NCBI RefSeq assembly: GCF_003096035.1
Contig: NZ_CP029186.1
Span: 124,001-188,000, forward strand
DNA length: 64,000 nucleotides
DNA from: Flavobacterium album
GTDB lineage: Bacteria > Bacteroidota > Bacteroidia > Flavobacteriales > Flavobacteriaceae
Direction: 5' to 3'
This document shows positions 41,455-50,858 of the stretch, one piece after another. The translations under genes and the position numbers were made by a program. A model generated the notes under the pieces. The model did no database searches, was not told the DNA's origin, and was given only the letters and a program-made list of their open reading frames with translations. Numbering within the stretch: the stretch's first letter is position 1; every line of letters starts with the position of its first letter.

Positions 41455-43302
41455 ATGAAACTCGAAAAAATACTTAACAATATCAATTCTTTTGAAAAGA
41501 ATTCTTTTTTAAAAATCATTGACAATTTAATTTCAGCCAAGCCTAAAAATATAAAGCTTATCGAGAGCATCCTTTCAGATTCAAACAAAGATTTGAAAAC
41601 CGTAGACAATATTAATATCGTCAATGTATTTCATTTATTAGAAGATGAGTTTACAGAATATATTAAAGATGAATTTTTGAAAACATCATCACAGCTTGAT
41701 ATATTAATCGATATAATATCCAGAGATGGATCGTGTATAATCAGGCAGGATTGGTTTTCAAGGTTATATGAAAAAGAACTGGCAAGTTTAAAGACGAAAT
41801 TAAAAGCTTTTGAAGAAGATATTGCTAATGACAAATCTGAGATATCCGACGAAAGGAAAAGAGATTATAATATTTATTTATCCTGTGTAAGAACAGCTTA
41901 CTATAACGATGAAAATAATAATCAGGAAAAGAAAATCACCTCTGATGAACACTCCATACTACTAACACTTTCAAATTGTCTTTCGCTATCCCAGGAAGAA
42001 GTTAAACTAATTAATTACCTGATACTCCCTGTCAAGAAACTCGAAATTGAAGCTGTTATAAATGAGTTGAAAGCAATAGGAATTGTATTTTATTCTAAAA
42101 AGAATAATACAATATACGTTGCAGATGAAATTGTAAGGATATTACGAAAAATAAGAGGAAAGGAAGTTAGCGATAAATTTTTCAGGCGGGTTCTTTTACA
42201 ATTTAGAGAACCACAAATAAATCTAATTTGCAGGAAACACAATATTGACCGAAAACTTCCTTTGGAGAATAAAATAGCAGAAATTATAAATGCCGGTATT
42301 TCGTTCAAACAAATTCTTATTGATGATATACATAAGGATGGAACTAATCTTACCGAAAAGAAAAAGTTCCTGAACGATTTTTGTGAAAAAAATTTAATGA
42401 TAAACTCCCTGAAAGGGACTATTATAGAGGAAAAGATTGATAATCTTATAAAGCATTTTGAAGACATTGAAAAGGATGATAAAATCGGGATGTCTCATGA
42501 TGGTTTTGAAAAAATGCTTATCCAATTGGGAGAATTCGCACCACATATAAATCAGCTACTGAAATCAAAATTTGAGCTTCAGGATGAAAATGTCCTAAGA
42601 AGTAATTTTCTACTCGATTATAATATAAAACCGAGGGACATTTTAGAATTAGTTCCCGATAAGGAGCTGGAGGAGTTTTCTAAAACAAAGGAAATAAAAA
42701 CAAGAGGTGATTTAATTGCTAATATTTTAGATGCTTACAAAGATTCTGAAAATCTGTTTTTAGAAAATTATGAAAATATTGGATTCAGAAATTTATTGGC
42801 ACTAAAAGAAAGCGGCATCATTGTGAAAGAGGCAGATCTTGGAATTAAATTCGAGGATCTAACAAAAAAAATACTTGCTGAATTAGGATTTAAAATTGAT
42901 GAAGATTTACGCAAAAAATTAAATACTTCTAAAGATCAAATTGACATTTTAATTAATTTAGACAACAATGACCTGATTATAGTAGAATGCAAAACAATCA
43001 AGGAAAGCAATTATAATAAATTTAGTTCTGTTTCAAGGCAATTAAAATCATATGATGCTATTGCAAGGAAGAACGGTTACAAAGTTGTAAAATCATTATT
43101 AATAGCGCCTGAGTTTTCAGACGATTTTATTAAAGACTGCGGCCTCGAATATGATTTGAATTTATCATTGATCACAGCGGGTTCATTAATGAAAATACTT
43201 ATAGGCTTCAGAAACTCCAAGCTAAAAGTATTCCCACATAATTTATTAATGAGGGACGTAGTTATCAAGGAAGACCTTGTTTTGAAAGCTATTGGTAAAT
43301 AG
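41455..43302 (+). CDS. AT-rich solitary PD-(D/E)XK nuclease-domain protein
   Basis: 615 aa from ATG 41455 (a TTG at 41413 is in frame but in leader-like DNA). Residues about 1-455 are helical, Lys/Glu/Asn/Ile-rich and of unknown family, with two blocks that may be winged-helix or coiled-coil. The C-terminal 150 residues contain a nuclease core: FEDLTKKILAELGF, D497 in QIDILI, then E511-C-K513 in IIVECKT, matching the D...ExK signature of Mrr-like/restriction nucleases. Base composition is visibly much more AT-rich than the receptor before it and the transpeptidase after it. It is a single gene with no methylase, helicase or transposase beside it. A defence role is plausible but inferred. Confidence 0.8.
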   Translation: MKLEKILNNINSFEKNSFLKIIDNLISAKPKNIKLIESILSDSNKDLKTVDNINIVNVFHLLEDEFTEYIKDEFLKTSSQLDILIDIISRDGSCIIRQDWFSRLYEKELASLKTKLKAFEEDIANDKSEISDERKRDYNIYLSCVRTAYYNDENNNQEKKITSDEHSILLTLSNCLSLSQEEVKLINYLILPVKKLEIEAVINELKAIGIVFYSKKNNTIYVADEIVRILRKIRGKEVSDKFFRRVLLQFREPQINLICRKHNIDRKLPLENKIAEIINAGISFKQILIDDIHKDGTNLTEKKKFLNDFCEKNLMINSLKGTIIEEKIDNLIKHFEDIEKDDKIGMSHDGFEKMLIQLGEFAPHINQLLKSKFELQDENVLRSNFLLDYNIKPRDILELVPDKELEEFSKTKEIKTRGDLIANILDAYKDSENLFLENYENIGFRNLLALKESGIIVKEADLGIKFEDLTKKILAELGFKIDEDLRKKLNTSKDQIDILINLDNNDLIIVECKTIKESNYNKFSSVSRQLKSYDAIARKNGYKVVKSLLIAPEFSDDFIKDCGLEYDLNLSLITAGSLMKILIGFRNSKLKVFPHNLLMRDVVIKEDLVLKAIGK

Positions 43303-43364
43303 ATGCAATACTTCGTTTCTCATCATAATGCCGTAAAACTGAAAACTGTGACTGTCACTGAAAA

Positions 43365-43883
43365 CTAAGGTAATATCTCAATCACCGCATCCTGCTTTAC
43401 TGCTTTATAAAGTTCCTCCATCTCTTCATTGGTCACGGCAATGCAGCCTGCGGTCCAGTCTTTCCAGCGGTGGAATTTACCGATATAGCCCCTGTCGTTG
43501 CGAAGGCCGTGTATCTTGACATCACCGCCGGGTGACTTCCCCTGCTTTTCGGCGTAGGCCTTATCGGTGGCATTGGGATACGAGATGCCCAGATTTTTGT
43601 AATAAGCGCTCTTTGGATTTCGGGCATTGATGGTGTACGTGCCTTCGGGAGTTTTGCAGTCGCCTTCGAACTGCTTGTGTCCAACAGGGTCTTTGCCTAA
43701 GGAAATGATATACGTTTTCAGCAGTTCGCTGCCGGACCGGGCTTCCATTTTGTGGGCAGCTTTATGTACGACAAGGCGGTCGATGGTTTTACCTGCCGGA
43801 AGCTTTTTTTCGGGAAAGAAATAGTAGGCAGCGATAGCTACAGGAATGATCAGGAATATCCAAAGCATTTTTTTACGTTTCAT
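43365..43883 (-). CDS. L,D-transpeptidase (YkuD family)
   Basis: 172 aa. An N-terminal signal anchor (MLWIFLIIPVAIAAYYFF). YkuD domain: LVVHKAAHKMEA, CKTPEGTYTI, DVKIHGLRN and the catalytic DWTAGCIAVTN (Cys). It forms 3-3 peptidoglycan cross-links or attaches proteins to peptidoglycan in the periplasm. Monocistronic on the minus strand. Confidence 0.9.
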   Translation of the reverse strand: MKRKKMLWIFLIIPVAIAAYYFFPEKKLPAGKTIDRLVVHKAAHKMEARSGSELLKTYIISLGKDPVGHKQFEGDCKTPEGTYTINARNPKSAYYKNLGISYPNATDKAYAEKQGKSPGGDVKIHGLRNDRGYIGKFHRWKDWTAGCIAVTNEEMEELYKAVKQDAVIEILP

Positions 43884-43898
43884 TTAGGCAGGAATATT

Positions 43899-44034
43899 TT
43901 ACCACAAGGCGCGCAAAGTTTTTACACAAAGGACACAAGGCAGTACGGTATTGACTACGAATCAGAGCATGAGCGTAGCTAAACCTGCCTGCCGGCAGGC
44001 AGGTCTGAACTCTGAAATCTACAATCTGAAATCC
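43899..44034. repeat. Repeat-derived spacer with CCTGCCTGCCGGCAGGCAGG palindrome
   Basis: Starts taccacaaggcgcgcaaag, similar to the ends of the CACATAG elements, and includes gagcatgagcgtagctaa, related to their centre. The perfect 20-nt palindrome at 43984-44003 is shared with 6107-6124. It ends with ctacaatctgaaat, the inverted partner of a sequence after pfkB (4481). It reads as a mosaic of decayed repeats between ldt and fabH. Confidence 0.6.
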
Positions 44035-44036
44035 CT

Positions 44037-45050
44037 TTACCACTTAATAATCGCGCTTCCCCACGTGAACCCGCTGCCGAATGCTGCCAGCACTACCGTA
44101 TCGCCTTCTTTTATTTTGCCCTGTTCCCACGCTTCAGTTAGTGCGATAGGCACAGAGGCCGCTGTGGTGTTGCCATATTTCATGATGTTATTGTACACCT
44201 GGTCGTCACTGAGCCCGAATTTCTGCTGGATGAATTGCGATATGCGCAGGTTGGCCTGGTGCGGTATCAGCATGTCGATGTCGCTTACCTGCAGGTTGTT
44301 GGCTTTTAAGCCTTCCATGATCACCTCGCTGAAGCGTACCACAGCGTTCTTGAAAACAAATTGCCCGTTCATGTACGGATAGTAGCTTTCATCATTCGGG
44401 TCGGCATCGGCAATTATGTCGGTAACCCAACGCCTGCCCATTCCGGGAGCGATAAGCGAAAGCTCTTCGGCGTGCTGCCCTTCAGAATGCAGGTGCGTAG
44501 AGAGGATGCCTTTGGTAAGGTCTTCTTCACGGGAAAGCACTGCCGCCCCTGCCCCATCGCCGAATATTACCGAAACTGCACGCCCACGGGTGGTCATGTC
44601 GAGGCCGGTGGAATGCAGTTCGGAGCCTATGATAAGGATGTTTTTATACATTCCGGTCTTTATGAACTGGTCGGCTATCGACAGTGCATAGATAAACCCG
44701 GAGCACTGGTTGCGAACATCCAATGCGCCGACTGTCCGCTTCATGCCAAGGTCTCTTTGCACCAATACGCCCGGGCCCGGAAAATAATAATCAGGGCTCA
44801 GGGTAGCGAATACAATGAAGTCGATATCTTCTTTGTCCAGCCCGGCACGCTCCATGGCAATTTTGGCAGCCTTAACACCCATGGTTGTCGTGGTATCGCC
44901 ATCGCCTTTTACCACATGCCTTCTTTCCTTTATGCCTGTCCGTTCCTGGATCCACGCGTCATTGGTTTCCATTATTTTAGAAAGGTCATCGTTGGTCACC
45001 ACATTGTTGGGGACATAATACCCCAGGCCGGTTATTTTTGAATGATACAT
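44037..45050 (-). CDS. fabH: 3-oxoacyl-ACP synthase III (KAS III)
   Basis: 337 aa with the full FabH triad: C116 in VRNQCSGFIYAL, H264 in IPHQANLRI, N294 in KYGNTTAAS. It condenses acetyl-CoA (or a branched acyl-CoA) with malonyl-ACP to start fatty-acid synthesis. No rpmF or plsX is adjacent, so this may be a second KAS III copy rather than the one of the core fatty-acid operon. Monocistronic on the minus strand. Confidence 0.9.
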   Translation of the reverse strand: MYHSKITGLGYYVPNNVVTNDDLSKIMETNDAWIQERTGIKERRHVVKGDGDTTTTMGVKAAKIAMERAGLDKEDIDFIVFATLSPDYYFPGPGVLVQRDLGMKRTVGALDVRNQCSGFIYALSIADQFIKTGMYKNILIIGSELHSTGLDMTTRGRAVSVIFGDGAGAAVLSREEDLTKGILSTHLHSEGQHAEELSLIAPGMGRRWVTDIIADADPNDESYYPYMNGQFVFKNAVVRFSEVIMEGLKANNLQVSDIDMLIPHQANLRISQFIQQKFGLSDDQVYNNIMKYGNTTAASVPIALTEAWEQGKIKEGDTVVLAAFGSGFTWGSAIIKW

Positions 45051-45228
45051 AGGATCTTGATCGTTTTAATAAAAAGTATAGTGTAAAAATAAACATTCCT
45101 TAAAAAGGAAAAGGCAAAGTTGGGGAAATTTTAGGGAACGGTAAATTTTAATTGTCTTGTTTAAAAAGCGGTTAGCACTGTAACAAACATATCATTATCT
45201 TCGACTTATTGAAAAACAAACCATCTCT

Positions 45229-47652
45229 ATGAAACCATTCTGCCATTTATTGCTTTTCCTGCTGACGACACTGACGACCATTGGACAGGAAAACCTTACC
45301 TACCAAAAACCACCAAAGGAAATACTCGAGCTTGTCGATGTGCAAAGGGCGCCATCGGTATCGATGGACAGCAGGAATACGAAAATGCTGTTCCTGTACC
45401 GCAATGCCTACAAGACCATCGCCGACCTTTCGGAAGACGAACTGAAGCTGGGCGGGCTGCGTATCAATCCCAAAGCTAATATATCGAGCACCGTTACCTA
45501 CACAAACAACCTGAAATTCAAAAAGCTGAAAGACAGGGAACCAGTACAGGTAATGGGACTGCCGCAAAACCCGAAGCTGGCCAATTTTGCCTGGTCGCCG
45601 GATGAAATGAAAGTTGCCTTTACCAATACTACAGCTACAGGTGTGGAGGTCTGGCTACTGGACCTTGCCACATTACAGGCAAAAAAACTGACAGAAGCTA
45701 TAGCCAATGCGAACATAGGCAACCCGATCAGCTGGTTCAGGGACGGGAACGCCCTGTTGGTACGGATGCTCCCGAAAAGCAGGCAGCCGCTTATCAATAC
45801 GGCTAACACTATACCTGCCGGGCCTACGGTAACTATGAGCGATGGCACCAAAGCACAGAACCGCACCTATCAGGATCTTTTGAAAAACAAAAATGATGAG
45901 GCTAATTTTGAAACGCTTACCACATCGGAGCTGCACAAAGTTTCCCTTGACGGAAAAAGCGCTTTATGGAAAGAGGCCGCCATGTACAGCGGGATAAGCT
46001 TTTCGCCCGATGGGAATTATGCATTGATTACCACCATCCACAAACCGTTCTCCTATATTGTTACGCTGGAGCGCTTTCCCACTACGAGCACACTGTATGA
46101 CGTTTCGGGCAAGATGCTGAAGGTTTTCAATGAAAAGCCGCTGATAGAAGACATGCCGAAAGGCTTCATGGCTACCGAAAAAGGAAAAAGGGGTATCAGC
46201 TGGAGGGCAGATAAGCCTGCTACTATTGTGTGGGCCGAAGCGCTCGATGGCGGCGACCCAGCGATTGAAGTGCCATTTCGCGATGAGCTTTTCGAGCTGC
46301 CTGCTCCGTTCAGCCAGGCACCTAAGAGCCTGGTAAAAACCGTTAACCGCTTTTCGGGATTAACCTGGGGCACCGATAACCTGGCCCTAATAACCGACAA
46401 TTGGTGGAACACCCGCAATACCCGTACTTATATCTTCAACCCTTCGGATGCGTCGCAAAAGCCGGAGATCATTTTTGACAGGAATTACCAGGATACCTAC
46501 AGTGACCCCGGAAGTTTTGACACGAAACGCAACCAGTGGGGCCGCAATGTGCTGAATATCGAGAATGGCAATGCTTACCTTATCGGCGACGGCTTTACAG
46601 ACAAAGGGCAGTTCCCATTCATCGACCAGTTTAACCTTGCTACCAAAAAGAAAACAAGGCTGTACCAGTCGAAATATACAGACAAAAAGGAATCACTGGT
46701 GTCTTTGGTCGATGCCAAAAAAGGCGAAGTGCTGGTACAATTGGAATCGAAGAACCAGTACCCGAATTATTACCTCATTAACTTCAAAAAGAAAAGCGCG
46801 CCTCTGGCTGTGAGCTTCTTTGAAAATCCGTTCAAAAAAATAGAGAACGTCAGCAAGGAGCTTATCAAATACAAAAGGGCCGATGGGCTCGAGCTGTCGG
46901 GTACGCTATACCTTCCGGCAGGCTACGACAAGAAGAAAAAAGAAAAGCTGCCGCTTATCATGTGGGCCTATCCGGCTGAATTTAAGGATAAGAACAGCGC
47001 TTCGCAAAGCACCTCGAACCCGAATGACTTTACCTATCCGAATTATGGGTCGCCGGTATACTGGGTGACGCGCGGCTATGCGGTACTGGACGATGCCTCG
47101 TTTCCTATCATCGGAGAAGGAAAGGAAGAACCTAACGATACTTTTATTACCCAGCTTGTTGCCGATGCCAAAGCCGCCATCGATGCTGTGGATGCCCTTG
47201 GCTATATAGACAGGAACCGCGTAGCTGTGGGCGGTCACTCGTATGGCGCCTTTATGACAGCCAACCTGCTCACGCATTCCGACCTGTTTGCTGCCGGTAT
47301 CGCACGAAGCGGGGCATATAACCGCACGCTTACACCTTTTGGTTTCCAGAGTGAGGAACGCAACTACTGGGAAGCGCCGGAGGTGTACAATACGATGTCG
47401 CCGTTCATGCATGCCGACAAAATGAAAACGCCATTGCTGCTTATCCATGGTGAAGCCGACAACAACTCGGGCACCTTCCCGATGCAGAGCGAGCGTTATT
47501 TCAATGCGCTGAAAGGTTTTGGGGCTCCGGTGCGTTTCGTTCTGCTGCCAAAAGAAAGCCATGGCTATTCGGCTATTGAAAGTATACTGCACCTATTATG
47601 GGAACAGGACCAGTGGCTGGAGAAGTATGTGAAGAATAGGGTTGTGAAGTAG
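45229..47652 (+). CDS. Secreted S9-family (prolyl oligopeptidase-type) serine peptidase
   Basis: 807 aa. Signal peptide (MKPFCHLLLFLLTTLTTIG). An N-terminal beta-propeller region and a C-terminal alpha/beta-hydrolase domain with S671 in GGHSYGAF, D744 in HGEADNNSG, and H778 in KESHGY. Layout and the GEGKEEPNDTFI region fit the glutamyl-endopeptidase-like S9 group common in Bacteroidota. Periplasmic or secreted peptide degradation. Followed by a terminator. Confidence 0.9.
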   Translation: MKPFCHLLLFLLTTLTTIGQENLTYQKPPKEILELVDVQRAPSVSMDSRNTKMLFLYRNAYKTIADLSEDELKLGGLRINPKANISSTVTYTNNLKFKKLKDREPVQVMGLPQNPKLANFAWSPDEMKVAFTNTTATGVEVWLLDLATLQAKKLTEAIANANIGNPISWFRDGNALLVRMLPKSRQPLINTANTIPAGPTVTMSDGTKAQNRTYQDLLKNKNDEANFETLTTSELHKVSLDGKSALWKEAAMYSGISFSPDGNYALITTIHKPFSYIVTLERFPTTSTLYDVSGKMLKVFNEKPLIEDMPKGFMATEKGKRGISWRADKPATIVWAEALDGGDPAIEVPFRDELFELPAPFSQAPKSLVKTVNRFSGLTWGTDNLALITDNWWNTRNTRTYIFNPSDASQKPEIIFDRNYQDTYSDPGSFDTKRNQWGRNVLNIENGNAYLIGDGFTDKGQFPFIDQFNLATKKKTRLYQSKYTDKKESLVSLVDAKKGEVLVQLESKNQYPNYYLINFKKKSAPLAVSFFENPFKKIENVSKELIKYKRADGLELSGTLYLPAGYDKKKKEKLPLIMWAYPAEFKDKNSASQSTSNPNDFTYPNYGSPVYWVTRGYAVLDDASFPIIGEGKEEPNDTFITQLVADAKAAIDAVDALGYIDRNRVAVGGHSYGAFMTANLLTHSDLFAAGIARSGAYNRTLTPFGFQSEERNYWEAPEVYNTMSPFMHADKMKTPLLLIHGEADNNSGTFPMQSERYFNALKGFGAPVRFVLLPKESHGYSAIESILHLLWEQDQWLEKYVKNRVVK

Positions 47653-47693
47653 ATTATTGGATTTTTAGACTTTTAGATAATAGATGAAAGACA

Positions 47694-47723
47694 GCCCGTA
47701 CAATTGTGCGGGTTTTGTTTTTT
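47694..47723 (+). terminator. Terminator of the S9 peptidase gene
   Basis: Stem agcccgtaca / tgtgcgggtt with T-rich tail (ttgtttttt). The T-tail overlaps the promoter spacer of the next gene. Confidence 0.65.
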
Positions 47724-47734
47724 AGTTACTTTCG
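47704..47734 (+). promoter_or_regulatory. Likely promoter of the TonB-C gene pair
   Basis: TTG at 47704-47706, a 20-nt spacer and TACTTTCG at 47727-47734 (one mismatch to TAnnTTTG), 15 nt before the ATG. Confidence 0.5.
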
Positions 47735-47749
47735 CCGTAAAATCAAGTT

Positions 47750-48130
47750 ATGAAAAAAATATTCCTGATTGCCTTGTTTAGTATTTGTACAAATGTATTA
47801 TTTGCACAGGAAGAAAAACAGAAGAGATCCGAAGACACTGTTTATGCTCATGTGCAGTTACAGCCGGAATTTCCAGGTGGAATGAAAGCTTTTTATAAAT
47901 ATATTTCGGATAATTTTAAGCCAAACAAAGGTGGTAAGATGCTGGTAACTTTTGTTGTTGAAGCTGATGGCAGCGTAACAGAAGTAAAAATAGTTAAAGG
48001 CATTAATGCAAAGTGGGATAAGAAACTATATAAAATTATTGAAAACAGCCCGAAATGGGAACCCGGTTCCCAGGATGGTAAACCAATAAGGGCGAGTTAT
48101 AGGCTCCCTCTTACCATAAACCTGAATTGA
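47750..48130 (+). CDS. Secreted TonB C-terminal-domain-like protein, copy 1
   Basis: 126 aa. Signal peptide MKKIFLIALFSICTNVLFAQ. Mature part PEFPGGMKAFYKYISDNFK ... VTFVVEADGSVTEVKIVKGI ... KKLYKIIENSPKWEPGSQDGKPIRASYRLPLTINL, the pattern of TonB C-terminal domains of Bacteroidota (PxFPGG, GxV, SPKWxPGxxxGKPVxxxxxxPxxF). Without an N-terminal helix or ExbBD partner it is not a full TonB; it may be a periplasmic peptidoglycan-binding or accessory form. A tandem paralogue follows. Confidence 0.85.
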   Translation: MKKIFLIALFSICTNVLFAQEEKQKRSEDTVYAHVQLQPEFPGGMKAFYKYISDNFKPNKGGKMLVTFVVEADGSVTEVKIVKGINAKWDKKLYKIIENSPKWEPGSQDGKPIRASYRLPLTINLN

Positions 48131-48192
48131 TCTTCCAAACGCATTCCTATACATTGGTTTTTATACTAATTTTGGCTCCTCAAATAACTAAT

Positions 48193-48597
48193 ATGAAACA
48201 ATTATTCTTTGCCGCTATTTTCACTTTTTTTGCTCTAAACTATGTCTCTGCACAAGAAACCAAGCCATTAAAAACTACTGATTATTCTTTAGTGACAAAT
48301 GACGAGTTACAAACAAAACCTGAATTTCCAGGTGGGGTAAGTGAATTTTATCAATATATCATTGATAATTTCAAGCCTGAAAGTAAACTGAAAGGTGTTC
48401 AAAAATTATATGTATATTTTGTAATTGAAAAAGATGGGAGTATAAGTATTGTCAAAATACTAAAAGGACTAGATGAAAAAAACGATGAAAATTTAATAAA
48501 AGTCATTCAAAACAGTCCTAAGTGGAGTCCCGGCATACAAAATGGCAAACCAGTACGTGCCAGCTTCAACCTGCCTTTGACTATAAATTTCAAATAA
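48193..48597 (+). CDS. Secreted TonB C-terminal-domain-like protein, copy 2
   Basis: 134 aa from ATG 48193 (MKQLFFAAIFTFFALNYVSAQ, a proper signal peptide); a start at 48127 would add a non-conserved second hydrophobic stretch. Shares PEFPGG..EFYQYIIDNFKPE, VYFVIEKDGSISIVKILKGL and NSPKWSPGIQNGKPVRASFNLPLTINF with copy 1. Its codon use is visibly more AT-rich than copy 1. Convergent with the ABC ATPase gene, whose stop codon begins on the next base. Confidence 0.83.
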   Translation: MKQLFFAAIFTFFALNYVSAQETKPLKTTDYSLVTNDELQTKPEFPGGVSEFYQYIIDNFKPESKLKGVQKLYVYFVIEKDGSISIVKILKGLDEKNDENLIKVIQNSPKWSPGIQNGKPVRASFNLPLTINFK

Positions 48598-49557
48598 TCA
48601 CCCAAAAGCATTCCTGTCCACCGCCAGTGTTACTTCAGAATTTATTTCGAGTTCCTTATAATGCTCAAAGAAAATAACCTGCCTCCCTAACGCTGCTTTC
48701 ACAAGGTAGCGATTCCCTTTAAAATAGCATTGCTTTACAATCACTGCCAATGGTCCGCCCTGCATGATCTTTAACTGGTGCGGATAAATAAGTACGGTCT
48801 CATCAGGCTTCTGCGTAAGCGTAAGCAGCTCAAGCTTTATCTCATTCACTTCACCAAAAAGCGATGCTGTGTATTTGTCTTTGGGGTGGTAATAAATTTC
48901 GCGGGAAGGCGCTTTGTCTAAAATACGCCCGCTTTTAACCACTATCGTTTCATCGGCAAAAGAAAGCGCGTCAGTACTGTCGTGCGTGGCAACAATAACC
49001 GTGATTCCTTTTTTCTTCAGGTAGGCAAAAAGGTTCCTGCGCAGTGCGTTCTTCCTGAAATTATCAATATGGCTGAAAGGCTCATCCAAAAGCAGCACCT
49101 CGGGTTCGAGAGCCAGTACTTTCGCCAGGGCTATGCGTTGCTGCTGCCCTCCGCTCAGGTACTTGGCATTTACATTGGCAAACTCGCCCATCTCTACAAT
49201 ATCAAGGAGCTCGGCAATGCGCTTTTGCTTTTCACCCAGATAAAAGTTGGAAAGAAAACTGCCCACATTTTCGGCAGCGGTAACAAAAGGCATCAGGTCG
49301 AAATCCTGTGCCAGGTATTTCATGTACGGCATTCCGGGAATAAGGTTGTGCTTTGGCCCTGTAACAACTTCCCCTTTATAAGTGATCTCCCCCTCATTGA
49401 GGTCGTACAGCCCGTAAATAACTTTAAGCAATGTACTTTTTCCACAGCCACTCTCGCCTATTACGGCGATATTCTGCCCTTTTTTGACTGTAAAACTGAG
49501 GTTGTGCAATATGGTTTTGTCGGTATAACCAAAGGAGATGTTCTTAACTGCAAGCAT
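48598..49557 (-). CDS. ABC transporter ATP-binding protein
   Basis: 319 aa from ATG 49557 (MLAVKNISFGY). Walker A GESGCGKST, Q-loop in YLAQDFDL, signature LSGGQQQR, Walker B VLLLDEPFSHID, H-loop ATHDS. The C-terminal 90 residues after about 230 form a TOBE-like regulatory domain, as in Fbp/Mod/Pot-type importers. No permease or binding protein is adjacent, so the substrate cannot be told. Confidence 0.9.
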   Translation of the reverse strand: MLAVKNISFGYTDKTILHNLSFTVKKGQNIAVIGESGCGKSTLLKVIYGLYDLNEGEITYKGEVVTGPKHNLIPGMPYMKYLAQDFDLMPFVTAAENVGSFLSNFYLGEKQKRIAELLDIVEMGEFANVNAKYLSGGQQQRIALAKVLALEPEVLLLDEPFSHIDNFRKNALRRNLFAYLKKKGITVIVATHDSTDALSFADETIVVKSGRILDKAPSREIYYHPKDKYTASLFGEVNEIKLELLTLTQKPDETVLIYPHQLKIMQGGPLAVIVKQCYFKGNRYLVKAALGRQVIFFEHYKELEINSEVTLAVDRNAFG

Positions 49558-49636
49558 TTGCCGGTGACTGTGTTTATTTTTTTTATGCAAAAATATTCAA
49601 TTCATTTCATAAGATTGCCGGGTTAACAAAATAATA

Positions 49637-49659
49637 AGGGCGCATAATAGTATGCGCCC
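49637..49659. repeat. Perfect hairpin in divergent intergenic region
   Basis: agggcgcata-atag-tatgcgccct, a strong stem with a 4-nt loop, without a T-run on either side strong enough to call a terminator. It lies between the ABC gene and the beta-barrel gene, which diverge. It may be an operator or leader element. Confidence 0.55.
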
Positions 49660-49824
49660 TCACCAATCTAACCAATAAAAATAAACAAACTCTATATCAG
49701 CGACTTATCTTTTTCATAACAATTAATCCCTTATCGCTGTATTCTTTATAATATATTTACGCAAAATTTACAATTAGGGTTTTTGTTCCCGACCGTGTTT
49801 TACAACTATATTATATACGAACGC

Positions 49825-50448
49825 ATGAAAAAGCTACTTTCTTTATCAGCACTTTTACTATCTTTATCCGCCTGGTGCCAAAAACCGCATGACCAATATT
49901 CCCTGGAAGCGGGTTACGGCATGGGCATTTCCGGACATCCAACTACTGTTGGCTTTGCACATTATGAAGTGGGTTTCCGTTATATGGTCGATGAATTCTG
50001 GGGGATAAAATTCGATTTTGGGTCAGACAGTTTCCGTATGGACGATAACCCGGAGCTTGGATCCGACTATAAAAGATATTCCTTCCAGGGGGTGCATAAC
50101 CTGGGACGTACGCTAAATATCGCAAATACTGCAGGCAGTAACATTAACCTGCTGGCGCACGGAGGACTGGGTTATTCTTCGTTGACATCGGTTACGCGCG
50201 GGGGAACTGACAATATCGGGAACGTGATCATCGGGCTTACGCCGCAGCTCCGTCTGGGCAAATCGCTGGCTCTTACCCTCGATACTTCTTACATCCTGAA
50301 TTTTACCCAGCACTATAATTTTGACGGCCAACACCCGGCCAGGCCTGAGCATACCAGCCTCAAATCATTTACCGGCCACCTCTTCACAGCATCCGTGGGG
50401 TTTACTTTTTATTTTGGAAAGAACGGGTCCGATGCGGACTGGAGATAA
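49825..50448 (+). CDS. Small outer-membrane beta-barrel protein (OmpA N-terminal-like)
   Basis: 207 aa from ATG 49825 (MKKLLSLSALLLSLSAWCQ signal peptide); a start 14 codons earlier would precede the signal peptide. Repeated amphipathic strands (VGFRYMVDEFWGIKFDFGSDSF, HGGLGYSSL, GLTPQLRLGKSLALTLDTSYI) and a terminal strand ending GFTFYFG are typical of an 8-strand barrel. It resembles the barrel half of flavobacterial OmpA-like proteins but lacks the peptidoglycan-binding domain. Monocistronic. Confidence 0.82.
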   Translation: MKKLLSLSALLLSLSAWCQKPHDQYSLEAGYGMGISGHPTTVGFAHYEVGFRYMVDEFWGIKFDFGSDSFRMDDNPELGSDYKRYSFQGVHNLGRTLNIANTAGSNINLLAHGGLGYSSLTSVTRGGTDNIGNVIIGLTPQLRLGKSLALTLDTSYILNFTQHYNFDGQHPARPEHTSLKSFTGHLFTASVGFTFYFGKNGSDADWR

Positions 50449-50478
50449 AAAAAGCCATCCAGGAGGACGGCTTCTTTA
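50446..50478. terminator. Bidirectional terminator
   Basis: Stem aagccatcc / ggacggctt with loop agga; on the minus strand it is followed by TTTTTTTA, so it serves the minus-strand gene at 50496 best and the barrel gene weakly. Confidence 0.75.
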
Positions 50479-50495
50479 GAATATATTTCGACTGC

Positions 50496-50792
50496 TTATT
50501 TTGCAAGCAGCAGGTTTGTAAGCTTGATATTACCTGTATTTACAAGGTCTACTATATAAACGCCAAGGCCAAAACGCGATCCATCAACACTGGTACAGAA
50601 CTTTGCCGGTGTTTCTTTCGGCTGCTTTACATTTACCTTTACCTTCTCTGTCCTTGCAACGGGTATTTTTTTTGAGGCCACAGTTACATTCGATGCCTTC
50701 TCGATATTAGGCGGCGCTATGTGGTCTGCAGTATTAGCCAATGCCGTCGCTCCGCAGGCCAGGATAAAAAAGGTAAATAAAAGCTTTTTCAT
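50496..50792 (-). CDS. Small secreted basic protein, unknown
   Basis: 98 aa. Signal peptide MKKLLFTFFILACGATALA; a basic mature part with KIPVARTEKVKVNVKQPKE and a C-terminal SRFGLGVYIVDLVNTGNIKL. One Cys (KFCTS). No family known. Monocistronic with shared terminator at 50446; next to the M61 gene on the same strand (66 bp gap). Confidence 0.68.
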   Translation of the reverse strand: MKKLLFTFFILACGATALANTADHIAPPNIEKASNVTVASKKIPVARTEKVKVNVKQPKETPAKFCTSVDGSRFGLGVYIVDLVNTGNIKLTNLLLAK

Positions 50793-50858
50793 AGTTCAGT
50801 TGTTTTGGTTGGTAATAGTAATCGGTTTGTTTTCAGCCCTAAAGATAATAAAAACATA

